Assembly: GCA_028719205.1 (NCBI GenBank)
Contig: JAQUKH010000001.1
Coordinates: 133,040 to 197,039, forward strand
DNA length: 64,000 bases
Reading direction: 5' to 3'
From: a bacterium
GTDB taxonomy: Bacteria > JACRDZ01 > JAQUKH01
Numbering within the stretch: position 1 is the stretch's first letter; each line of letters opens with the position of its first letter. Below the pieces are notes generated by a model. The model saw nothing but the letters and a program-made list of their open reading frames with translations. It was not told the DNA's origin and ran no database searches. The position numbers were made by a program, and so were the translations under genes. Shown one piece after another: positions 54,602 through 61,296 of this stretch.

Positions 54602-55171
54602 CTATTGATAATTTAAACTCCCGCCGATCCATGATGTGCCGGCGATATTGGGATTATGCGCGTTTGATGATTTCAAAGCGCTATTCTGGACATTAAATCC
54701 TATAGCAGTATTCGCCTGCGTTGTTAGCGCCCTAAAAACAATAGTAACTAACGTTCCATCTCCATTTGCGCCCGGAACATCTCCTTTTTTATCACTACCG
54801 ACCAGTAAGGTACCTTCCTTTCCCCTATCCAGCATAGCGGAAAATACAATATCTCCTTCCGTACCTAAATAATCTCCTTTTCTTAATGATATATAGTTTA
54901 TTTTACTGCTATCGTATGTTATTTCAATCGCGGCACCATATACATCCGTCCCGTTTTTTACCTTAACAGCTAAATTTATCTCATCATTATTTATTGAAAC
55001 TTGTTCTAAATATACTGTATTATCTGAAGGGGTGCCTGAAGGAGTGAAAGAAATTGTATCACCTGTACCGGTAAGCGGCATTGATGACCCGCCACCGCTT
55101 TTGCCACAACTGTTCAAAATAAATAGGACTGAAATACTTATTATACTTATTAAAAACTTAAATCTTCTCAT
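54602..55171 (-). CDS. Cohesin-domain lipoprotein
   Basis: Lipobox FILNSC with lipidated Cys22, a short Gly/Ser/Thr linker (about 23-50) and a cohesin-like beta-sandwich (about 55-189): VKVKNGTDVYGAAIEITYDSSKINYISLRKGD and a closing LVTIVFRALTTQANTAIGF. Cohesins bind dockerins. The neighbour carries a dockerin, and a second dockerin protein is at 26212. The domain call rests on pattern; beta strands of this shape also occur in other carrier folds. Confidence 0.78.
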   Translation of the reverse strand: MRRFKFLISIISISVLFILNSCGKSGGGSSMPLTGTGDTISFTPSGTPSDNTVYLEQVSINNDEINLAVKVKNGTDVYGAAIEITYDSSKINYISLRKGDYLGTEGDIVFSAMLDRGKEGTLLVGSDKKGDVPGANGDGTLVTIVFRALTTQANTAIGFNVQNSALKSSNAHNPNIAGTSWIGGSLNYQ

Positions 55172-55179
55172 ATTTATAT

Positions 55180-55209
55180 ATTATACCGTAATATTGGATA
55201 AAAAATCAA
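55180..55209 (-). promoter_or_regulatory. Promoter placing the start next to the cohesin ATG (leaderless)
   Basis: Minus strand: -35 TTGATT (55204-55209), 18-base spacer, -10 TATAAT (55180-55185). Eight bases to the ATG at 55171, so the RNA should start 1-2 bases before it. No Shine-Dalgarno site. Confidence 0.55.
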
Positions 55210-55224
55210 CCTAAAACTGCTATT

Positions 55225-56130
55225 TTATTCCCCCAGAACTTTAATTTCCGGCTCCAGGTTAACTCCAAATTTGTTATAAACTCTTTTCTGGATTTCTTTT
55301 ATCAAAGAAAGAACATCAAATGCCTTAGCTTTATCAGGATCCACATTTATAATGAAACCGGCATGTTTTTCTGAAACTCTCATTGAACCAATTTGTAAGC
55401 CCTTACAGCCTGATTTATCAATAAGCGCGGCGGCGAATTTCCCGTTCCCGGGATTTTTAAAAATACTTCCCGCGCTGTGATATTCCAATGGCTGTGTTTC
55501 TTTTCTTTTTTTTATATATCCATCAATCCGTTCTTTTATGTCTTGCGGCGAATCCTTTTTTAATAAAAGTTCGGCTTTAGTAATTATATCTCCACTCTCA
55601 CTAAAAATACTTTTTCTGTAACCAAAATCCAGTTCTTCTTTTTTCCATTCTTTTTTCTCTCCGCCTCCGGAAACTCCCCATATCCTGAGAACAAGATCAC
55701 CTATACATTTGTCTTTTACACCGGCATTCATTGCCACGGCACCGCCAACATTTCCCGGAATTCCGATAGCAAATTCCAAACCGCCAAACTCCATTTCCTG
55801 CGTGAATCTTACAAGCTTAGGCAATAAAATACCCGCTGACACTTCAAATATATTATTATGTATATCAATTGTATTTAATATTCTTTCGGTCTTAATAACG
55901 ATCCCTGTGATACCCTTATCCTTTACTAAAACATTTGAGCCGCGCCCTAGCACACACCATGATATATTATTATTACAGGCATACTGCAAAATATTTATTA
56001 TATCATCTTCATCATGAGGAAAAACTAAAATGTCCGCCGGCCCGCCTACTTTAAAACTTGTATGCCGGGACATCGGTTCGTTAAATAATATCTCCCCTTT
56101 AATTTTTAATTTTATATTATCTTTATGCAT
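55225..56130 (-). CDS. murB: UDP-N-acetylenolpyruvoylglucosamine reductase MurB
   Basis: FAD/NADPH enzyme of peptidoglycan precursor synthesis. FKVGGPADILVFP, GRGSNVLVKDKG and IGIPGNVGGAVAMNAG are FAD-binding; YHSAGSIFKNP carries the catalytic Ser, and EPEIKVLGE the end Glu. 301 residues fits the type II short form. Monocistronic. Confidence 0.96.
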   Translation of the reverse strand: MHKDNIKLKIKGEILFNEPMSRHTSFKVGGPADILVFPHDEDDIINILQYACNNNISWCVLGRGSNVLVKDKGITGIVIKTERILNTIDIHNNIFEVSAGILLPKLVRFTQEMEFGGLEFAIGIPGNVGGAVAMNAGVKDKCIGDLVLRIWGVSGGGEKKEWKKEELDFGYRKSIFSESGDIITKAELLLKKDSPQDIKERIDGYIKKRKETQPLEYHSAGSIFKNPGNGKFAAALIDKSGCKGLQIGSMRVSEKHAGFIINVDPDKAKAFDVLSLIKEIQKRVYNKFGVNLEPEIKVLGE

Positions 56131-56139
56131 TTAAAACTG

Positions 56140-56168
56140 ATACTATCATAAAATATTATTATAAACAA
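56140..56168 (-). promoter_or_regulatory. Promoter placing the start next to the murB ATG (leaderless)
   Basis: Minus strand: -35 TTGTTT (56163-56168), 17-base spacer, -10 TAGTAT (56140-56145). Nine bases to the ATG, predicted leader 2-3 bases; no Shine-Dalgarno site. Divergent from the promoter at 56177. Confidence 0.5.
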
Positions 56169-56176
56169 ATATATTA

Positions 56177-56205
56177 TTGTGAAACCATAACCACATGTAT
56201 ATAAT
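56177..56205 (+). promoter_or_regulatory. Promoter placing the start next to the heme-lipoprotein ATG (leaderless)
   Basis: Plus strand: -35 TTGTGA (56177-56182), 17-base spacer, -10 TATAAT (56200-56205). Predicted start about 4 bases before the ATG at 56216. A second overlapping TATAAT (56205-56210) exists. No Shine-Dalgarno site. Confidence 0.55.
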
Positions 56206-56215
56206 ATAATAAAAT

Positions 56216-57088
56216 ATGAAAAATATTCTTTTATTGTTCTTTTTGTTATATATGCCAAATTTAATCGGCTGTTCAGTAAAAGGCGATAAACTTTATATAT
56301 TTAAAATTGCTGATATCCCGACTGAAAAAGACTGGGAGAATTCATTATCTTATTATTTACCTGTAGAAAAAGGAAAACTCAACCAAAGTTCGCCTAAGCT
56401 TTCAAAACTGGATAAAGAAACCATTCACGCGTCAAACAAAACATGCCATCATGTGGCCCCGTCTACCCCGGTTGACATTAAACTTTCGGCTTTCTATAAC
56501 GAAAGTAATTTGTTTTTAAGGATTCAATGGCCTGATAAAAATAAAGATGATCAGCCGGCAGTATGGGATAAAGATACAAAAACATTTGATAAAACCAAAG
56601 GCAGTGAAGACGGTTTGGGAATTATCTGGAACAAAGAGAATATTCCATCCGCCAACTGCTTATCAAGCTGTCATCTGAATGAATGGCAGGTGCAAAATTC
56701 AATACTTACACCAACACATCAGATGAAAACAAAAGATAATGAAATATATGATCTTTGGATATGGTGGGCAGGCAGGAATACGAAAGATAATTCAATTTGG
56801 GAGATAAATATTGATAGTTCAGGTATTGACGAAAACAAATATTTCTTGCAAAATACCGGCAAAACACCTAATATATATTCTCAAAGTTTTTATAAGGACG
56901 GCTTCTGGACTTTGACTATTACAAGCCCTTTAAATGATAATAACAAAAATTTCATTGCCGGTAATTCTTATCATTTTCAAATTGCGGTTTTTGATAACAC
57001 GTATTCTGATCATAGCATTACTTCCGAAATTCAGGATATGATTTTTATTAAAAATGAGATTAAATTTAAAAAGGATGAAATCTTATGA
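56216..57088 (+). CDS. Heme lipoprotein, ethylbenzene-dehydrogenase gamma/DMSO-reductase heme-binding type
   Basis: Lipobox NLIGC with Cys19. The chain has the beta-rich pattern of the EB_dh (PF09459-like) domain with FLRIQWPDKNKDDQPAVW and the TPTHQMK ... YDLWIWWAGR segment that supplies His168/Met170-type heme ligands. It also has one c-type heme site CLSSCH (Cys148, Cys152, His153). 290 residues. Likely an extracytoplasmic electron carrier. Overlaps the next gene by 4 bases. Confidence 0.8.
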   Translation: MKNILLLFFLLYMPNLIGCSVKGDKLYIFKIADIPTEKDWENSLSYYLPVEKGKLNQSSPKLSKLDKETIHASNKTCHHVAPSTPVDIKLSAFYNESNLFLRIQWPDKNKDDQPAVWDKDTKTFDKTKGSEDGLGIIWNKENIPSANCLSSCHLNEWQVQNSILTPTHQMKTKDNEIYDLWIWWAGRNTKDNSIWEINIDSSGIDENKYFLQNTGKTPNIYSQSFYKDGFWTLTITSPLNDNNKNFIAGNSYHFQIAVFDNTYSDHSITSEIQDMIFIKNEIKFKKDEIL

Positions 57089-57828
57089 AAAATTTATTTT
57101 TACTGTTTACCGGTTTAATTATTTTGTCCTCAACGAGTAACGCGTTCTTTTGGGATAAGAAAAAGGATCAACGGTCAGTTATTTCAGGCAAGGCGCTTAT
57201 GCCTGTGGAAAACATATATATCTATGTTTATAAAGAAGGCAATGACCTGCATGGCCCCCCATATACTATCTCCGAGGCAACTAACGCAAATGGTGAATTC
57301 AAATTTGAACTGCCGGACGGTTCTTATTTTTTCGCGGCAAGAAAAAGAATGAGCGGAGATCAACAAGGGCCTGTACAACCGGGAGATATCAAAAGTGAAA
57401 CTATCGGGCCTATAAGTATCAAAAACGGAAAGCCTGTTACATTAAATATAGACTGTTTCGTAAAACAAGGAGATGATAAGGCTATCACCAATCCTTTAGA
57501 AACAAGTAAAACCGGCATAAGCGGCACAATTTACGATGCCGATGGTAAACCGGTAGAAGGTGTCCGGATACATGTATATACATACGTACAGATGTCTGAA
57601 AGGCCTAAATTTGTATCAGTTAAAACCGGGCCGGATGGAAAATATATTGTTTATTTACCTCAGGGAGGAACATATTACCTTTCCGCGCGTGATAAATTCG
57701 GAGGGCCTCCTAAAATCGGAGACCTCTATGGCAGATACGATCAGGGAACCATTAATCCATCTGCCATTATTGTCAAAGATAATGAGATAAAAAAGGATAT
57801 TAACATTATTGTCAATAAAATATGGTAA
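57085..57828 (+). CDS. Secreted protein with two carboxypeptidase-regulatory-like domains
   Basis: Signal peptide (about 1-20). Two copies of a transthyretin-like module: residues 32-125 (ISGKALMPVENIYIYVY ... FKFELPDGSYFFAARK) and 142-247 (ISGTIYDADGKPVEGVRIHVY ... YIVYLPQGGTYYLSARD). 247 residues. Binding or scaffolding role; partner probably the heme protein. Confidence 0.82.
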   Translation: MKNLFLLFTGLIILSSTSNAFFWDKKKDQRSVISGKALMPVENIYIYVYKEGNDLHGPPYTISEATNANGEFKFELPDGSYFFAARKRMSGDQQGPVQPGDIKSETIGPISIKNGKPVTLNIDCFVKQGDDKAITNPLETSKTGISGTIYDADGKPVEGVRIHVYTYVQMSERPKFVSVKTGPDGKYIVYLPQGGTYYLSARDKFGGPPKIGDLYGRYDQGTINPSAIIVKDNEIKKDINIIVNKIW

Positions 57829-57829
57829 G

Positions 57830-57874
57830 ACCTCCCCCTTCCCCTCCTTGGCAAGGAGAGGATTAAGGGGTGGT
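57830..57874. repeat. Nested palindromic dispersed repeat, copy 2
   Basis: Same 45-base element as at 30730-30774 with a few changes (inner arm AAGGAGAGG rather than AAGGAGGGG, ATTAAGG rather than ATTTAGG). It starts one base after the stop of the preceding gene. The pair shows the element is dispersed and tends to sit at stop codons. Confidence 0.9.
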
Positions 57875-57909
57875 GAATAAAATGGCGTAAAAAATAATTA
57901 CACTTAAAA

Positions 57910-58839
57910 ATGAACAAAAAAATAATATTTATACTATCAGGCCTGTTAGTAGTAATAATCTTGGCAATATTTTTTTACCAGAAACCAATAAATTTAACCA
58001 CAATAGAAGATATTAACGAGGCATCACAAAAGGCCAAAACCGGCGACAAAAGAGCTATAAAATTTTTGATCAGAAATTTAGAAAATGCGAATACCGATAT
58101 ACAAAAAGAGGCTTATAACAGTATCACAAAAATCGGCAAACCTGCTGTTCCATTGCTTTTAAAACTTCTCGAAAACAAAGACCCTGCTTTACAGGACTAT
58201 GGCGCGGGCCTTTTAGGGGGTATTAAGGATAAGGAAACCGTACCGGTATTGATAAAAAATCTTTTTTCACCGGATTTTAAACATAAATATGTTTTATGCT
58301 GGGCGTTAGGCGAGATCAGCGACACAAGCGCTATCATTCCTTTGATCAGCCTTTATCCAAAAGAAAAAGAAGACACCCAAAAATATATTTTAAGGTCCAT
58401 AGTTAAGATCGGTAAGCCCGCGATACCTTTTCTTTTAAATAATCTCGAAAGTAATGATCTAAATCTCCAAAAATTAAGTATTCTTTCATTAGGACAGATC
58501 CGCGGGAAAGATCTTGTGCCCCCGCTTCTTAAAATTGTAAATGAAAAAAATATTGAATATGTAGTTTTAGCGCTGGGAGACCTGGCTGACCCCGAGGGTA
58601 TCGATTTTCTAGTCAAATCTTTAAAACATCCCGTCTGGCAGGTCCGGCAAAAGTCCGCCCAGTCATTAACCCGTTTTACCGACACGAGAATTTTACCGCC
58701 TCTTCGCGCCGCCCTGAATGATGAAGTAGTGGCTGTCCGTGAATGGGCCGCGAAGGCAATCGAATGTATCAGCGAAGAGAAATGTAAATATAAAAACGGA
58801 AAAGGAGAACTTGTTTTTCCTGACAGTTTATATCGTTAA
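57910..58839 (+). CDS. Membrane-anchored HEAT/PBS-lyase-repeat protein
   Basis: One N-terminal TM (about 5-25) followed by about eight HEAT repeats of around 31 residues (ALLLKLLENKDPALQDYGAG-like, for example VPVLIKNLFSPDFKHKYVLC). 309 residues. No lyase activity implied. Probably a scaffold in the heme cluster; 81 bases from the previous gene contain the repeat. Confidence 0.82.
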   Translation: MNKKIIFILSGLLVVIILAIFFYQKPINLTTIEDINEASQKAKTGDKRAIKFLIRNLENANTDIQKEAYNSITKIGKPAVPLLLKLLENKDPALQDYGAGLLGGIKDKETVPVLIKNLFSPDFKHKYVLCWALGEISDTSAIIPLISLYPKEKEDTQKYILRSIVKIGKPAIPFLLNNLESNDLNLQKLSILSLGQIRGKDLVPPLLKIVNEKNIEYVVLALGDLADPEGIDFLVKSLKHPVWQVRQKSAQSLTRFTDTRILPPLRAALNDEVVAVREWAAKAIECISEEKCKYKNGKGELVFPDSLYR

Positions 58840-58862
58840 GCAGTGAATAGTAGTAACATAAA

Positions 58863-60311
58863 ATGAAGAATTTACTTAAAAATAAAACTATAAAAGATTT
58901 AATAAAGCAAGGGTTATTCCCGGGTCTGTTTCAATTTTTAACTCTGGTTGTTCTAATTTTAATTTTAGTTTGGACATGGCCGAATCACAATATTGCCGGA
59001 ATTTCAGCGTCTGATCCGCTGATCTATACAAATCTCGGTAACCTGCTTTTTTGGATCTATTGGATGATGGGAATGATAATTCTTGTTCTTCTATGGGGAA
59101 GAACATGGTGCGCCATCTGCCCTATCGGAATGGTCAACGGTATCGCGGGCAAATTTGGATTAAAGCTCAATTATCCTAAAAAATTGCGCAACTGGTATCT
59201 TCTTGTTGTTGTTTTTATACTTTTACAAATAACAATTAATATATCAAAATTAAATCATTATCCTGACTTAACCGCTCGCCTTATATTTATTTTTATTCTT
59301 CTTGGCACTATATTCGGTCTGCTTTTTCGCGGCCGTGTTTTCTGCAGATATTTATGCCCCGTTGGCAGTATGATCGGAGTCTATTCCTGTTTTTCCCCTC
59401 TCGAACTTCGCGTAAAAGATAAAAAAATATGCGCGCAATGCCTTAACAGGGAATGCGTCAAAGGTAAAACAAACGCGTTTTCCCTTTGTTTAGGAAAAAC
59501 CGAGTTCCCTGTACAAAATAACGCTATACCCTGCCCTGCCGATATTTTTCCCGCGACACTTGAAGAAAATACACATTGCTATTTTTGCGGACAATGCGTA
59601 AAAGTCTGCCCTAATGATAATGTCCGGTGGAACACAAGAAATATATTTAAAGAAGTGCTTCTGCCAAATGAAAGGCCTTTTTCTGAAACACTTTTTATCA
59701 TCGTATTATTAGGCATGATAATGGAAAAATTTGTCCCGATGTGGCCGGGTCTGCAGGAGAAAATATTCCCTGAAAGTTTACCCGCTCTAATATTTTATAT
59801 CTGGATATATCTGATCCTGCCGGGAATAATAATTCTTTTACCGTCTTTTTTGATTTATTTTATTTCCAAAATAAGGATTAAACAGCCCGATGAAACCGGC
59901 CAAACCGCTGAACCGGTATCCTTAAATAAAATAATCGCCTATGGAAGTAATATTTTCATTCCGGTTATATTCTTTTCGCATTTCGCGTTAGCCCTGGTAA
60001 AAATATTCACTCGCGGAGGATATATTTTTTACGGATTAATGGATCCCGTGGGCATAAAAACATACAGGGCTATTTACCAGGCCGAAATCATAAAAGCTCC
60101 TGAAAGTATTCTTCCTGTTTTCATACTCCGCTGGATTGTGCTTTTACCCGTTATTTTCGGAAGCATCATCTCTCTGATCACCGTTTTCAAATTAATTAGA
60201 TCTAATTCATTCAACAAAAACAGCTACGCCTTCGCAATCATAAATTCCGTAGTAATTTTTGCCGTAAGTTTAATGTTTTTATTGATCGTTAGAAATTGGT
60301 TATTCAATTAA
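58863..60311 (+). CDS. Membrane polyferredoxin, NapH/CcoG-like
   Basis: 482 residues, about eight TM segments. CAICPIGMVNGIAG and FCRYLCPVGSMIG are the loop Cys motifs; CAQCLNREC and CYFCGQCVKVCPNDN give further 4Fe-4S sites. This architecture moves electrons across the membrane. It is last in the plus-strand heme cluster and no molybdoenzyme or cytochrome oxidase accompanies it. Its stop overlaps the ssb stop. Confidence 0.88.
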   Translation: MKNLLKNKTIKDLIKQGLFPGLFQFLTLVVLILILVWTWPNHNIAGISASDPLIYTNLGNLLFWIYWMMGMIILVLLWGRTWCAICPIGMVNGIAGKFGLKLNYPKKLRNWYLLVVVFILLQITINISKLNHYPDLTARLIFIFILLGTIFGLLFRGRVFCRYLCPVGSMIGVYSCFSPLELRVKDKKICAQCLNRECVKGKTNAFSLCLGKTEFPVQNNAIPCPADIFPATLEENTHCYFCGQCVKVCPNDNVRWNTRNIFKEVLLPNERPFSETLFIIVLLGMIMEKFVPMWPGLQEKIFPESLPALIFYIWIYLILPGIIILLPSFLIYFISKIRIKQPDETGQTAEPVSLNKIIAYGSNIFIPVIFFSHFALALVKIFTRGGYIFYGLMDPVGIKTYRAIYQAEIIKAPESILPVFILRWIVLLPVIFGSIISLITVFKLIRSNSFNKNSYAFAIINSVVIFAVSLMFLLIVRNWLFN

Positions 60312-60718
60312 AACGGGACTTCATCAGTCGGCCCTTCAAATTCAGATTCAGATGATTGATTTTTTTTACCGGCGGATGCCCCGTCTTTCTTCGGTGATTT
60401 GAAGAACACGCTTTCAGCTATTACTTCTGAAATATAGTGTTTCGTGCCATCCTTGCCGTCATAAGACCGGTTTTCTATCCTGCCCTGAACTGTCACAAAT
60501 GTCCCTTTAGTCAGCCTCTCCGCTACATGTTCTGCGAGTTTTTGCCAGCAGACAATATTATGAAATGTAGTTACTTCTTCCCATTTATCATCTTTTTTAA
60601 TACTCCGGCTGGTAGCAAGCCCAAACTTGGCAACTGCGGCTCCTGACGGCGTAAAACGCAATTCAGGATCTTTGGTAACATTTCCGATCAGAAAACATAT
60701 GTTTTGCGAAAATTGCAT
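60308..60718 (-). CDS. ssb: Single-stranded DNA-binding protein SSB
   Basis: OB fold at 1-105 (NICFLIGNVTKDPELRFTPSG), flexible Lys/Ser linker and acidic tip DEVPF, which recruits repair and replication proteins. 136 residues is normal. AAAGGA lies before the ATG. Confidence 0.95.
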   Translation of the reverse strand: MQFSQNICFLIGNVTKDPELRFTPSGAAVAKFGLATSRSIKKDDKWEEVTTFHNIVCWQKLAEHVAERLTKGTFVTVQGRIENRSYDGKDGTKHYISEVIAESVFFKSPKKDGASAGKKNQSSESEFEGPTDEVPF

Positions 60719-60798
60719 GATTTTTCCTTTCTATAAAATAAAAAAATAAAGACCGAAGTAATAATATATCATTTTAAAATGTAAATCAATGATTTTAT

Positions 60799-60827
60799 TT
60801 GCATTGTTATCCTTTCTATGATATATT
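60799..60827 (+). promoter_or_regulatory. Promoter for hsp20-lon
   Basis: Plus strand: -35 TTGCAT (60799-60804), 17-base spacer, -10 TATATT (60822-60827). Start near 60834, which excludes upstream start codons for hsp20 and supports an ATG at 60856 or later. No CIRCE or HAIR element seen. Confidence 0.5.
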
Positions 60828-60855
60828 TTCAGGCGAAACAAATATATATAAAAAA

Positions 60856-61281
60856 ATGGCACCATTTATAAAAATTAAATTATTTGCTAACCATGGCCAC
60901 ATTAATAATGAAATGGAGAAAATGATAAGACATATTTCGATATTTAATACTCCGTTAGCAATGATAAATGAAAATATCTGGCATCCTCCAACAGATGTCT
61001 GCGAGAATAAAAATGAATTTATTATCGTAATGGAGATAGCCGGAATGAAAAAGAATGATTTTGATATATCAGTTTCAAACGACGCTCTTACTATTTCAGG
61101 CCACCGCCATACCAATGCAAAAGAATGTAAAACTCCGAATAATTATAACCAGATGGAAATACATACCGGTTATTTTGAAAAAATTATTTATTTACCGATC
61201 AAAATTAACACTAAAAAAATAAAGGCAACTTATCAAAACGGTTTTCTGAAAATTATTTTATCTAAAACCTTTAAAAGATAA
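60856..61281 (+). CDS. Small heat-shock protein, Hsp20 family
   Basis: Alpha-crystallin domain with PTDVCENKNEFIIVMEIAGM and the closing NGFLKIILSKT. Start uncertain: a TTG at 60799 is upstream of the predicted transcript; ATG 60856 gives 141 residues; ATG 60922 with GGAG just upstream gives 119. Holds unfolding proteins for refolding or for Lon. 15 bases precede lon, so both are probably co-induced. Confidence 0.85.
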   Translation: MAPFIKIKLFANHGHINNEMEKMIRHISIFNTPLAMINENIWHPPTDVCENKNEFIIVMEIAGMKKNDFDISVSNDALTISGHRHTNAKECKTPNNYNQMEIHTGYFEKIIYLPIKINTKKIKATYQNGFLKIILSKTFKR

Positions 61282-61296
61282 TTCTAAAAAATAAAT

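Noticed and set aside
52507-55171. Cellulosome locus
   Set aside because: No scaffoldin, carbohydrate-binding or glycoside hydrolase genes; only one cohesin and two dockerin proteins.
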